64,000 nucleotides of DNA from Actinomycetota bacterium (GTDB lineage: Bacteria; Actinomycetota; Acidimicrobiia; Acidimicrobiales; MedAcidi-G1). Made by a program: the position numbers and the translations under genes. Location of the stretch: assembly GCA_014381745.1 (NCBI GenBank), contig JACNLA010000028.1, positions 1 to 64,000 of the forward strand, in the 5' to 3' direction. This document shows positions 25,444 through 34,750 of the stretch, one piece after another. The stretch's first letter is position 1. Every line of letters begins with the position of its first letter. The notes under the pieces were generated by a model, which did no database searches, had not been told where the DNA came from, and worked only from the letters and a program-made list of their open reading frames with translations.

Positions 25444-26904
25444 ATGCTGCTATCAGCGCTGTTGGCTGCCACCGGATCGTCATCCTCGCTCCAGACGCCA
25501 CCCTCGACCGCGACCGCGACCGCGACCGGGGATCCGGAGATACTCAGAATCGCCCACGACTCCCGTCGTGTCGTGCCCGGAGACCTCTTCTGCTGCATAA
25601 AGGGACGAAATAGCGACGGGCACCTCCACGCTGCAGAGGCAGTTGAAGCCGGAGCCGTAGCCGTCCTGTCCGAACGCCCGGTCCAGGTGGATGGACCGGT
25701 GATCCTGACCGAATCGGTCCGCTCCCTGATGCCCCATCTGGCATCAGAGGTCTCAGGAAGACCCTCAGAGAGCCTTGACGTTGTCGGGGTGACCGGCACC
25801 AACGGTAAGACCAGCGTCGTACATCTCCTCAACAGTGTGCTTGATCACGCCGGTCGAAGGCCCGCCACGATCGGCACCCTTACAGGTGCAATGACCACGC
25901 CTGAAGCCCCCGACCTTCAAGAGCAACTTGCCTTGTGGGTGGACGAGGGTCGTGAAACGGTGGTCATGGAGGTCTCCTCTCATGCCCTTGACCAGCACCG
26001 TGTCGACGGCGTCCGGTTTGCGGCAACAGCATTCACGAACCTGTCCCGTGATCACCTTGACTACCACATATCCATGGAAGCCTACGCCGCTGCCAAGGCA
26101 CGCCTCTTCACGCCGGAGTTCACAGACCGTGCTGTGGTGGTTGTGGACAGCGACGCTGGCCAAAGGGTGGCGAATGCCGCAGCGCGGGAGGGTCTTTCCG
26201 TAGTTGAGGTGTCCGTTGTCGGGCTCGAGCCCAAGGTCTGCATTGACAGCGTGGCCTTTCGCTGGCGCGACCTTGACGTAGTGGTTCCAGTTGGCGGTGC
26301 GTTCACCGTCACCAACTCGGTGGTGGCAGCTGAGCTGGCAGTGGTCCTCGGGGTCAAGCCAGAGGTGGTTGTAGCTGGCCTGGCTGAGGTGGCGCCAATC
26401 CCCGGACGCTTCGAACCAGTCGATGTGGGTACCGACTACACGGTGATCGTCGACTACGCACATTCGCCTGACTCCTTGGCCCAACTGCTGGACTCTGCTC
26501 GCCGGGTTGCGGACGGCGGACGGGTGATATCGGTCCTGGGATGCGGTGGAGAACGTGATGCCGGCAAGCGTCCCGAGATGGGGCGGGTCGCAGAACTGGG
26601 GGCCGACGTTGTCGTTGTCACCTCGGACAATCCGAGGGGTGAACCACCCGAGGGGGTGATTGCGGACATCCTTACGGGGATGACAGGGCAGCCGGCACAC
26701 ATCAATGTCGACAGGCGTCAGGCGATCCACAACGCCATGGCTCTGGCGGATGCAGGCGATGTCGTGGTGATCTCCGGGAAGGGCCACGAAACGGTTCAGT
26801 CGATCGCTGGACAGGACAGACCGTTTGACGACCGCTCGGTGGCCATTGAAGAGGCTGTCCACCTCGGCCATGGTGAGGATGCGGAGACCGGGGCCGGCCA
26901 ATGA
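25444..26904 (+). CDS. murE: UDP-MurNAc-tripeptide synthetase
   Basis: A 486-residue Mur ligase that adds the third stem amino acid. The ATP loop GTNGKT is at 118-123, MEVSSHALDQHRVDG follows, and the substrate motif DNPR is at 395-398. DNPR (rather than a lysine-type DNPA motif) indicates meso-diaminopimelate. The N-terminal TATATATGDP tract is encoded by a short six-base repeat. The stop overlaps mraY by 4 bases; murF, normally between murE and mraY, is absent. Confidence 0.93.
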   Translation: MLLSALLAATGSSSSLQTPPSTATATATGDPEILRIAHDSRRVVPGDLFCCIKGRNSDGHLHAAEAVEAGAVAVLSERPVQVDGPVILTESVRSLMPHLASEVSGRPSESLDVVGVTGTNGKTSVVHLLNSVLDHAGRRPATIGTLTGAMTTPEAPDLQEQLALWVDEGRETVVMEVSSHALDQHRVDGVRFAATAFTNLSRDHLDYHISMEAYAAAKARLFTPEFTDRAVVVVDSDAGQRVANAAAREGLSVVEVSVVGLEPKVCIDSVAFRWRDLDVVVPVGGAFTVTNSVVAAELAVVLGVKPEVVVAGLAEVAPIPGRFEPVDVGTDYTVIVDYAHSPDSLAQLLDSARRVADGGRVISVLGCGGERDAGKRPEMGRVAELGADVVVVTSDNPRGEPPEGVIADILTGMTGQPAHINVDRRQAIHNAMALADAGDVVVISGKGHETVQSIAGQDRPFDDRSVAIEEAVHLGHGEDAETGAGQ

Positions 26905-27956
26905 TCAGAATTCTCATAGCGGCAGCGGTGGCGATGGCGGTCTCCCTTCTGGGAACCCATTTCCTGATCAGGTCGCTGACCCACTACCGAATCGGCCAAC
27001 CCATCCGTGACGACGGCCCGGAGGGCCACAACACCAAGGCCGGGACGCCCACCATGGGTGGCCTGGCGGTCGTCTCAGGTGCCGTGCTGGGTTACATAGT
27101 CAGCGACTTCTACAACGGCATCTACACGACATCGGGCATCTTCGTCATGCTGGCAATAGTCGGCGGGGGAGCGGTCGGCCTCCTTGACGACTGGATCAAG
27201 GTGGTCAGGGAACGAAACCTGGGCCTCAACAAGCGGGCCAAGATGCTCGGCCTGCTTGCTGTAGGGCTCACGTTCGCCATCTTGATGGTCGAGCACACCC
27301 CAACCCACCAGGTGGTCTCGTTTGCCCGCTTCAGCCAACCCGGTATACGAATCGGCAGCGTTCTCTGGGTGATCTGGGCTGTGCTCCTCATCGTGGGTTC
27401 ATCCAACGCCGTGAACCTGACCGATGGGCTTGACGGCCTGGCCGCAGGCGCCGGTGTGTTCACCTTCGGAGCCTTCACCGTCATCGCATTCTGGCAGTTC
27501 CGCCTCCCCGGTATCTACGAGATCAGGCACGCACTGGACCTGGCGGTAGTCGCAGCGGCGATGGCCGGTGGGTGCCTTGGTTTCCTCTGGTGGAATGCCG
27601 CGCCAGCCCGGATCTTTATGGGTGACACAGGTTCACTTGCAATCGGCAGTGGCCTAGCCGCACTGTCTCTGGCAACAAGCACGACCCTCCTGTTGCCGAT
27701 AATTGCGGGGCTGTTCGTCGCCGAAACGGTGTCCGTCATGATCCAGATCATTGGCTTCAGGATGTTCGGAGGTCGCCGGGTGTTTCGCATGGCACCGGTC
27801 CACCACCACTTCGAGCTGAAGGGATGGCCCGAAACCACCGTCATCGTGCGCTTTTGGATCCTCGCTGGAATGTGCACCGCAGCCGGTCTGGGCCTTTTCT
27901 ACGCAGACTCCATCAACGCCGGCCTGACCGACGCAGTTGGCATGTCGAACCCGTGA
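26901..27956 (+). CDS. mraY: Phospho-MurNAc-pentapeptide transferase
   Basis: A 351-residue polytopic enzyme that makes lipid I from UDP-MurNAc-pentapeptide and undecaprenyl phosphate. Signature segments are GHNTKAGTPTMGGLAV (near 43-58), NLTDGLDGLAAG (near 172), the Asp-rich FMGDTGSLAIG (near 236) and the histidine motif MAPVHHHFELKGWPE. About ten membrane helices are expected. The start overlaps murE (ATGA) and the stop overlaps murD (GTGA). Confidence 0.95.
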   Translation: MIRILIAAAVAMAVSLLGTHFLIRSLTHYRIGQPIRDDGPEGHNTKAGTPTMGGLAVVSGAVLGYIVSDFYNGIYTTSGIFVMLAIVGGGAVGLLDDWIKVVRERNLGLNKRAKMLGLLAVGLTFAILMVEHTPTHQVVSFARFSQPGIRIGSVLWVIWAVLLIVGSSNAVNLTDGLDGLAAGAGVFTFGAFTVIAFWQFRLPGIYEIRHALDLAVVAAAMAGGCLGFLWWNAAPARIFMGDTGSLAIGSGLAALSLATSTTLLLPIIAGLFVAETVSVMIQIIGFRMFGGRRVFRMAPVHHHFELKGWPETTVIVRFWILAGMCTAAGLGLFYADSINAGLTDAVGMSNP

Positions 27957-29257
27957 AGCCGACCGTGCTGGTGCTGGGTCTGGGCCTGACTGGTCGGGCG
28001 GTCACCCGTGCCCTCACGTCGAGAGGCCATGACGTCCTGGTGGTCGACGATGCCCCCGATGCCACCGCAAGGGAATCGGCAGACCGCCTCGGAGTCCAGA
28101 TCGTGGAGTCACCGAAGGAATCGGACTGGACAAGCCTTCTTGCCGGATGTGGTGAAGCGGTTGTGAGTCCCGGAGTTCCGGACCGCCATCCCCTGTTCGC
28201 TGCTGCCGCAGATATCGGCGTGCCCATCCTCGACGAGTACGACCTGGCGGCTCGCTGGGATGATCGACCCCGGTGCGCTGTTACCGGGACAAACGGTAAG
28301 ACGACCGTTGTCACCTTGATCGTGGGAATGCTGGAACAGGCTGGGGTCCGTGCAGCAGCGGTGGCCAACACCGACACACCGATGGTCGCAGCGATAGATG
28401 ATGCCGAAACAGAGGTCTTCGTGGTGGAGGCCTCCTCGTTCAGGTTGGCCCATGTCCGGCACTTCTCGGCGTCACCGGCGGCATGGCTCAACTTCAGCCC
28501 AGACCATCTCGATGTCCACTCCGACCTGAAGTCCTACGAAAATGCCAAGGCCCGTATCTGGGAGGGGATAACCAACCCCGGTGATGCAGTTGCCAACATG
28601 GCCGACACGGTTGTCGCATCCCACGCGCCGCAGGGAGCAACCGGCTTCGGGCTCACGGACTCGCTGTGTCGTATCACCGACGGCCAACTGGTGCACGGCG
28701 CGGACATGGTGATCGATGTGGCGTCAATGCCGCGCAGTTTGCCCCACGATCTGCTCAATGCGCAGGCTGCGACAGCGGTGGCCCTCCGGTGTGGAGCAGA
28801 CCTCGACGCATGTGCGACAACCCTTGCGGGCTTCCGAGGGCTCGCCCACCGCATGAGCCTGATAGCGGAACTGGATGGCGTCCGCTACATCGACGACAGC
28901 AAGGCCACAACCCCTCACGCAACCCTTACCGCTCTCGCCGGTCTACCCGGATCGGTGCTGATCGCCGGTGGTCGAAACAAAGGACTCGACCTGTCCGTTC
29001 TGGCAGCCTCAAGGCCTCGATGTGTTGTTGCGATCGGCGAGGCGGCCGACGAGATCGCCGAAGCCTTTGCGGGGAGCGTCCCTCTCCAGGTCGCCGAGTC
29101 GATGAGCGCTGCTGTTGCGATCGCCGGCGAGTACGCCGCAGGAGGTGGAACTGTCCTCCTCTCGCCCGGGTGCACCTCGTTCGACTGGTATGACTCATAT
29201 TCTGAGAGGGGCCTTGACTTCGCACGGGCTGTGGCCGAAATGGAGGGAGCGCTGTGA
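27953..29257 (+). CDS. murD: UDP-MurNAc-L-alanine--D-glutamate ligase
   Basis: A 434-residue Mur ligase that adds D-Glu. It opens with a Rossmann motif, LGLGLTGRAVTRALTSRG; the ATP loop is TGTNGKTTVVTLI, and NFSPDHLDVH, YIDDSKATTPHATLTAL and SPGCTSFDWYDSYSERG follow in the family order. The start is the GTG that overlaps the mraY stop; an in-frame extension to 27824 is an mraY shadow. The stop overlaps ftsW by 4 bases. Confidence 0.93.
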   Translation: MKPTVLVLGLGLTGRAVTRALTSRGHDVLVVDDAPDATARESADRLGVQIVESPKESDWTSLLAGCGEAVVSPGVPDRHPLFAAAADIGVPILDEYDLAARWDDRPRCAVTGTNGKTTVVTLIVGMLEQAGVRAAAVANTDTPMVAAIDDAETEVFVVEASSFRLAHVRHFSASPAAWLNFSPDHLDVHSDLKSYENAKARIWEGITNPGDAVANMADTVVASHAPQGATGFGLTDSLCRITDGQLVHGADMVIDVASMPRSLPHDLLNAQAATAVALRCGADLDACATTLAGFRGLAHRMSLIAELDGVRYIDDSKATTPHATLTALAGLPGSVLIAGGRNKGLDLSVLAASRPRCVVAIGEAADEIAEAFAGSVPLQVAESMSAAVAIAGEYAAGGGTVLLSPGCTSFDWYDSYSERGLDFARAVAEMEGAL

Positions 29258-30432
29258 GCGCTACAACTGCACGGGGTAGGGCCGGCACGCGCACCAGGCA
29301 TCCCGCAGGCGTATCGCGCAGCGGCCCTCGCAAACCGCCCGGGCGCCGCTCCGTCCGCTTCGTCGTTCTGGGGGCAATGGCGATGCTGCTGGGCCTGCTG
29401 GGTGTCGTGATGGTGCTCTCGTCATCTTCGGTCAACGATCTGCAGTCTTACGGTGATGCCTGGTACCACCTGAAGCGGCAGGTGATCTGGTTCGCAATGG
29501 GGCTGTTTGCGCTAGCCATGATGATGAGGATCGACTACCGCCGGCTGAGGGTGTTTGCCCAACCGGCGATAATCGTGACCGTCGGGATTCTGACCCTGGT
29601 TCTCGTCCCCGGAATCGGTGTCAGCGCCAACGGATCAGCCAGGTGGATCGGCGTCGGGTCTTTCACCTTCCAACCCTCTGAGGTGGCGAAGTTGGGGGTC
29701 CTGCTCTACTGCGCCGACCTCTTGTCACGCCCGGGCCGACCGAGCAGCCAGCTGAAGCTCACCCTTCGCCCCGTTCTCCTGATGACCGCCACCGTCGGCA
29801 CCCTTCTCATGCTCGAACCGGATCTCGGAACCGTGGTCATAATCGTGGCCATCGTCGCGTCGATGCTCTTCTTCTCGGGCACCCGCCTTGACGTTCTGGC
29901 CGGACTCGGAGTGCTCGGCATCATCGGGCTTGCGGGTCTCAGCCTCAGCGCTGGCTACCGCAGGCAGCGCCTCATAGGCATGCTCGATCCGTGGACGGAT
30001 CCGCTGAACACCGGCTGGCAGACCATTCAGGCCGGTGTCGCAGTATCGAGCGGAGGAATCAGTGGGATCGGGTTGGGAGCCAGCCGCGCCAAATGGGGGT
30101 TCCTTCCCTATGCACACACCGACTTCATCTTCGCGATCGTGGCCGAGGAATGGGGGCTCATTGGTGCAGGGCTGGTGATTCTGGCATTTCTCATAATCGG
30201 TCTGGTGGGACTTTCCACGGCCCTCCGGGCGCCGGACCCTTTCGGCCAACTGCTCGCTGCCGGTGTGACCTGTTGGATTCTCGTCCAGGCATTCATCAAC
30301 ATCGGTGCCGTGCTGGGGGTCCTCCCGATCACCGGTGTGCCCCTGCCGTTCGTGTCATTCGGAGGGAGTGCCCTTGTTGTCACCATGGCCGCCTACGGGA
30401 TGCTCCTCAACATCGCAAGACAAGCCACGTGA
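29254..30432 (+). CDS. ftsW: Septal peptidoglycan glycosyltransferase FtsW
   Basis: A 392-residue SEDS-family polymerase with ten predicted membrane helices. The family blocks SANGSARWIGVGSFTFQPSEVAKL, DLGTVVIIVAI (shown here in parts) and LPFVSFGGSALV near the C-terminus are present. A basic N-terminal tail (TARGRAGTRTRHPAG) precedes helix one, as in other actinobacterial FtsW proteins. It acts with FtsI. GTG start overlaps murD. Confidence 0.94.
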   Translation: MSATTARGRAGTRTRHPAGVSRSGPRKPPGRRSVRFVVLGAMAMLLGLLGVVMVLSSSSVNDLQSYGDAWYHLKRQVIWFAMGLFALAMMMRIDYRRLRVFAQPAIIVTVGILTLVLVPGIGVSANGSARWIGVGSFTFQPSEVAKLGVLLYCADLLSRPGRPSSQLKLTLRPVLLMTATVGTLLMLEPDLGTVVIIVAIVASMLFFSGTRLDVLAGLGVLGIIGLAGLSLSAGYRRQRLIGMLDPWTDPLNTGWQTIQAGVAVSSGGISGIGLGASRAKWGFLPYAHTDFIFAIVAEEWGLIGAGLVILAFLIIGLVGLSTALRAPDPFGQLLAAGVTCWILVQAFINIGAVLGVLPITGVPLPFVSFGGSALVVTMAAYGMLLNIARQAT

Positions 30433-31619
30433 TCAGCAACAGGGCACCCGGCCATCTGGGGGCGGGTCGCCCCCGCAGAGGAGGCGTCCTGATAGCCGGC
30501 GGTGGTACGGCCGGACATGTTCTGCCAGGACTAGCGGTCGCAACTGCGCTGGTGGAGCGATCCCTCGTGAGCGGACCTGAGTACGTGCACATGGTTGGAA
30601 GCAGTCGTGGCATCGAGACCACGCTGGTGCCAGAGGCGGGCTTTGGCCTGACGGTCCTGCCCGGGCGTGGGATTCAACGCAGGATCACTCCAGCCAACCT
30701 CCTGGCCGTCCTGGGGCTGATATTGGCTGCCATGAAGGCCCTCTACCTTTTGGCCAGGTTCAGGCCGAGCGTCGTCCTGGTTACCGGTGGCTACGCCAGC
30801 GTCGCCTGTGGGCTTGCCGCTGTCGTGTTACGAATTCCCATCCTGGTAGCCGAGCAGAACGCTGTGGCTGGTGATGCAAACCGGCTTCTCGGCCGCTTTG
30901 CGGTTGCCTCGCTGGTTGCCTTCCACGGAACTGGACTCAGGCGGGAGATCCTTGTAGGTAATCCCGTCAGGCGGAAGGTGAGGGAACTTTCCCGTCCGGA
31001 GGCAGGCAGAGAGGAACGCCAGAGGCTGGCTATCGACGACCGCCCGCTCGTGCTCGCATTCGGAGGCTCGCTCGGGTCGCGCCGAATCAACAAGGCGGTA
31101 GCCGAGATGGTCCGCATCTGGAGGGGTGAGGAGATCGTGGTGCACCACGTGGTCGGGAGACGCGACTGGCCGCAGTTGGTGCCGGAACCGCAGACTCGGT
31201 CGCCATACGTCGACTACCGGCCTGTCGAATACGAGGACCAGATGCCAGCAATGATCGCCGCCTCCCACCTGGTGCTGTGCAGGGCCGGCGCCACGACCGT
31301 TGCCGAGTTGACCGTTGTCGGACGGCCCGCAGTGCTCGTGCCGTTGCCGGGGGCTCCCAGGGACCACCAGGAGGTCAACGCAGCCAGGCTCGCAGAGGCC
31401 GGCGCAGCCGTCGTTGTCAGCGATGCCGAACTGGATGGTGTACGGCTGGTTGATGAGCTGGCAAGGCTCCTCGATGACCGTGACGCCCTTGCCGGGATGT
31501 GTGAACGGTCCCGCCAACTTGGTCGCCCCGATGCTGCGAACCTGGTGGCAGACATGATCAACCGCGTCGCATCGCGCGAGCCTCTGGATCACACCGGTGC
31601 AGGGAGCGACAATGCGTGA
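30429..31619 (+). CDS. murG: UDP-GlcNAc transferase MurG
   Basis: A 396-residue GT28 glycosyltransferase that converts lipid I to lipid II. It has the G-loops AGGGTAGHVLPGLAVA and VTGGYASVACGLAA, with AEQNAVAGDANRLLG, and in the C-domain AFGGSLGSRRINKAV, CRAGATTVAELTVVGRPAVL and PGAPRDHQEVNA. The N-terminus has a roughly 18-residue basic extension before the fold. GTG start overlaps the ftsW stop; the longer in-frame frame upstream is an ftsW shadow. Confidence 0.94.
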   Translation: MISNRAPGHLGAGRPRRGGVLIAGGGTAGHVLPGLAVATALVERSLVSGPEYVHMVGSSRGIETTLVPEAGFGLTVLPGRGIQRRITPANLLAVLGLILAAMKALYLLARFRPSVVLVTGGYASVACGLAAVVLRIPILVAEQNAVAGDANRLLGRFAVASLVAFHGTGLRREILVGNPVRRKVRELSRPEAGREERQRLAIDDRPLVLAFGGSLGSRRINKAVAEMVRIWRGEEIVVHHVVGRRDWPQLVPEPQTRSPYVDYRPVEYEDQMPAMIAASHLVLCRAGATTVAELTVVGRPAVLVPLPGAPRDHQEVNAARLAEAGAAVVVSDAELDGVRLVDELARLLDDRDALAGMCERSRQLGRPDAANLVADMINRVASREPLDHTGAGSDNA

Positions 31620-33003
31620 CGACACGCCCGCGATATCTGACCCGCGCCATATCCATGTCGTAGGGGTCGGTGGAGCAGGAATGAGCGCAATAGCCGAGGT
31701 GCTGGCCGCGATGGGTCACACCGTGACCGGCTCGGACCTGAAGGCATCAGCAGGCTTGGATCGGCTCACCGCCCTTGGTGTCGGTGTCAGGGTCGGGCAC
31801 AGTGCCGACCACATCAGCGGAGCCGAACTTCTTACACGCTCGACTGCCGTGCCAGATAGGAATTCGGAGTGCCGGGCCGCACGTGAGGCAGGGATTCCGG
31901 TCTTCACGAGGGCTGAGATCCTTGCGGCAATCTGTGGTGAGCGTGAGACCATTGCCGTGGCGGGCACCCATGGCAAGACCACGACGGCCTCGATGCTTGC
32001 CCTTGTCCTGCGCGAGGCCGGCCTTCGTCCGTCGTTCATAATCGGCGGCGATGTGAACGAAATCGGAACCGGAGCGGCTTGGGACGACGGCCGCCTGTTC
32101 GTGGTCGAGGCAGATGAAAGCGATGGATCCTTCCTGCTTCTGCCCAGAAAGCTCGGTGTTGTCACCAACCTGGAGCCCGACCACCTCGAACATCACGGTG
32201 GGTACGAGGAGTTGCAACGAGCCTTCCGTCGTTTCGTGGAGGAGACAGACGGCCCGGCACTTGTCGGCGTGGACGACGAGGGCGGAAGAAGCCTTGCGGT
32301 TGAGTCCGGTGCGGTGAGCATCGGAACGACACTGCCGGCCGACTGGATGATTCATGACCTCGAGGAATCATGGGAGGGGGTGCGCTTCAGCCTGACAGGA
32401 CCCGACAGGAGCCCACTGGCAATCGAGTTGCCCCTACCTGGTGTCCACAATGCCAGGAATGCGGCCACGGCAGCGGCTGCGGGAATGCTGATGGGGGCCG
32501 ATTCGGAGTCTGTCGCCCGGGCGCTCGCACGCTTTGGAGGCGTTGCGCGTCGTTTCGAGCAGAGGGGAAGGTCGGCAGGGGTTGTCTTCGTCGACGACTA
32601 TGCGCACCTGCCAACCGAGGTTTCGGCAACGGTCGGAGCGGCCCGCAGTGGTAACTGGAATCGGCTGGTTGCGGTATTCCAACCGCATCGCTACAGCCGT
32701 ACCGAAAACCTCTGGAGGGGCTTCGCCGAGGTCTTTGACGGGGTGGACGTACTCTTCGTAACCGACGTCTATCCGGCGGGCGAGGTTCCAAGGGCCGGTG
32801 TTTCGGGGAACCTCATTGCCGAGGCGGTGAGGGGAGCGTGCCCCGACCAGGTTGTGCACTACGTGCCGCGGCGCGAGGAGCTCATCGGACAGTTAGGCGG
32901 GTTGCTCAGCGAGGGCGACCTGTGTCTCACGATGGGTGCGGGCGACCTGACGTCGGTTCCAGACGAGGTGCGGTCCCTGCTGGATGCCAGATCAGGTGGC
33001 TGA
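31612..33003 (+). CDS. murC: UDP-MurNAc-L-alanine ligase
   Basis: A 463-residue Mur ligase that adds the first stem residue. HIHVVGVGGAGMSAIAEVLA opens the N-domain, AGTHGKTTTASMLALVL is the ATP loop, and EADESDGSFLLL, NLEPDHLEHHGG and VFVDDYAHLPTEVSATV follow. The ATG at 31612 has aggga upstream and overlaps murG by 8 bases. The 3' end overlaps murB by 20 bases. Confidence 0.94.
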   Translation: MRDDTPAISDPRHIHVVGVGGAGMSAIAEVLAAMGHTVTGSDLKASAGLDRLTALGVGVRVGHSADHISGAELLTRSTAVPDRNSECRAAREAGIPVFTRAEILAAICGERETIAVAGTHGKTTTASMLALVLREAGLRPSFIIGGDVNEIGTGAAWDDGRLFVVEADESDGSFLLLPRKLGVVTNLEPDHLEHHGGYEELQRAFRRFVEETDGPALVGVDDEGGRSLAVESGAVSIGTTLPADWMIHDLEESWEGVRFSLTGPDRSPLAIELPLPGVHNARNAATAAAAGMLMGADSESVARALARFGGVARRFEQRGRSAGVVFVDDYAHLPTEVSATVGAARSGNWNRLVAVFQPHRYSRTENLWRGFAEVFDGVDVLFVTDVYPAGEVPRAGVSGNLIAEAVRGACPDQVVHYVPRREELIGQLGGLLSEGDLCLTMGAGDLTSVPDEVRSLLDARSGG

Positions 33004-33928
33004 GGTGGGAGGCCTGACCGGAGTCGCGGAAAGGCTGCGCAAGGTAGATCTGGAGAGTGGGGTCGAGATCGGGTTCAACATTGCCGACCTGACGACCTAC
33101 CGGGTGGGTGGCCCCGCGGCGCTGTTTGTTCGTCCCACCAACGGGACCGAGCTGCTGGGGGTGGCCGAAGCTCTCCTGGATTCAGAGATTCCGGTGCTAA
33201 TCGTCGGACGGGGATCCAACATGCTCATCGCAGATGCGGGCTTTGAAGGTCTGGCGATTCAGTTGGGGTCTGGCTTTGAGGAGATTCGGTGCGTTGGAAC
33301 GCGGCTCACGGTGGGCGGAGCAGCCAGCCTGCCTGTAATGGCGAGACACTCCGTTGCGGAGGGGTTGACGGGGCTCGAATGGGCAGTGGGTGTGCCCGGC
33401 AGCCTCGGTGGGGCTGTCAGGATGAATGCAGGTGGGCACGGCTCTGAGATGGCAGAGGTGCTCGTTGACGTGACGATTCTGGACCTGACGAGCGCAAAGA
33501 TGTCCGTCATCGAAGCCTCCGAGTTGAACCTTGGATACCGCCGGTCCGCCGTGACCTCCCGGCAGGTGGTCGTCTCTGCGACCCTCGACCTGGCCAAAGG
33601 GGACAGGGAGTCTGGCGCCGCCCTGCTCACCGAGATCGTTAGATGGCGTAGGGAGAACCAGCCAGGAGGTCAGAACTCGGGTTCGGTGTTTACCAACCCG
33701 CCCGGCGACTCGGCAGGACGGCTGATCGAGTTGGCGGGTGGCAAGGGGCTGAGGATCGGCTCAGCGTGTGTCTCGAAACGTCATGCCAACTTCATTCAGG
33801 CTGATCAGGACGGGTCTGCTGACGACGTGTTCGATCTCATGGGCGAGATCAGGGAACTCGTGATGGCGGCCCACGGGATCGACCTGGTCGCCGAGACCGT
33901 GCTAGTCGGTTTCGGGGACACGACGTGA
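32984..33928 (+). CDS. murB: UDP-N-acetylenolpyruvylglucosamine reductase
   Basis: A 314-residue FAD enzyme that reduces enolpyruvyl-UDP-GlcNAc to UDP-MurNAc. The FAD region reads VGRGSNMLIADAGFEG, with AVGVPGSLGGAVRMNAGGHG next. GYRRS carries the type I/II tyrosine-arginine pair, and NSGSVFTNPPGD carries the proton-donor serine. The C-terminal glutamate lies in VAETVLVGFG. The ATG inside murC gives a 20-base overlap; GTG codons just after the murC stop are alternatives. Confidence 0.92.
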   Translation: MPDQVAEVGGLTGVAERLRKVDLESGVEIGFNIADLTTYRVGGPAALFVRPTNGTELLGVAEALLDSEIPVLIVGRGSNMLIADAGFEGLAIQLGSGFEEIRCVGTRLTVGGAASLPVMARHSVAEGLTGLEWAVGVPGSLGGAVRMNAGGHGSEMAEVLVDVTILDLTSAKMSVIEASELNLGYRRSAVTSRQVVVSATLDLAKGDRESGAALLTEIVRWRRENQPGGQNSGSVFTNPPGDSAGRLIELAGGKGLRIGSACVSKRHANFIQADQDGSADDVFDLMGEIRELVMAAHGIDLVAETVLVGFGDTT

Positions 33929-34659
33929 GCAGCGGGGAAGGGGAGAGCGACGCTCGGCGGAGCCTGTGGTGGGCGTGGGTCCTGTTGCTCCTGGTGGTGC
34001 TGGGGGCGGGCGGGTATGCGGCAACCCGAAGCGGCATGCTCGACGTGGACATGGTGGAGGTCGTTGGCGTTATTGGGCATCTCAGCGAATCGGAGATCCT
34101 GGAAATCGCAGCGGTGCAGATAGGTCAGCCGATGGTGGATGTTGACACCGATGCCATTGACCGGAGGGTCACGGCGGAACCCTGGGTGGAGGCGGTCGAG
34201 GTGGTGAGAGAGTGGCCGGGCTCGGTAAGGATGTCGGTCCTGCAGCGTAGAGCTGTGGTCAATGCCGTGGATCGAGCAGGTCGGACTGCGCTTTTGGACG
34301 GAGACGCAACGGTTCTGACGGCAACAGTTGAACCTGATCCCGAATTCACGACAATCCGAGTTGATTCGCTGGGGCAACCCGGAACTGTGGTTCCCGGAAT
34401 CGAGTTGCTGTTGCGGGCGGCGGCAGACGTGACGCCCGATCTGGGGCGTTGGATCGTCGCGCTGGTTCCGACAGGCGAGGGTGTACGCGCCGAGTTGGTC
34501 GGAGGCGTGGATGCGGAACTAGGGGTCGGCGAGGATTACCGCGATGAGATGAGGTCGTTGGCGACGGTTCTGACATGGGTGGTGCTGGCATGCCTGGTGA
34601 CCATTGACGTCTCGATCCACCACAACCCGGTTCTGCTGCGGGACGAGGCCCGGTGCTGA
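33925..34659 (+). CDS. ftsQ: Divisome protein FtsQ
   Basis: A 244-residue bitopic protein with a short cytoplasmic tail, one membrane helix (WWAWVLLLLVVLGAGGYAA), a POTRA domain starting VDMVEVVGVIGHLSESEILEIA, and a beta domain (WPGSVRMSVLQRRAVVNAVD). This is the FtsQ/DivIB order, and the position between murB and ftsZ agrees. The C-terminus carries an unusual hydrophobic segment (VLTWVVLACLVTIDVSI), which could be a second membrane helix. GTG start overlaps murB by 4 bases. Confidence 0.9.
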   Translation: MSSGEGESDARRSLWWAWVLLLLVVLGAGGYAATRSGMLDVDMVEVVGVIGHLSESEILEIAAVQIGQPMVDVDTDAIDRRVTAEPWVEAVEVVREWPGSVRMSVLQRRAVVNAVDRAGRTALLDGDATVLTATVEPDPEFTTIRVDSLGQPGTVVPGIELLLRAAADVTPDLGRWIVALVPTGEGVRAELVGGVDAELGVGEDYRDEMRSLATVLTWVVLACLVTIDVSIHHNPVLLRDEARC

Positions 34660-34691
34660 AGTCGGGAACAGGAGATCTGAGGCTTGCCGGG

Positions 34692-34721
34692 TTGACGTTT
34701 GCTGACTACTCCCCGTAGTCT
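34692..34721 (+). promoter_or_regulatory. Putative ftsZ promoter
   Basis: ttgacg (34692-34697) and tagtct (34716-34721) are separated by 18 bases, about 120 bases before ftsZ. A separate promoter for ftsZ inside the cluster is usual in Actinobacteria. Confidence 0.6.
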
Positions 34722-34750
34722 CTCAACCACTAAACGGAGTCGCCGGCTTC

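Noticed and set aside
25765-26901. A 378-codon open frame on the minus strand opposite murE
   Set aside because: It is antisense to an unmistakable Mur ligase, with no domain and no ribosome-binding site; high GC keeps such frames open.
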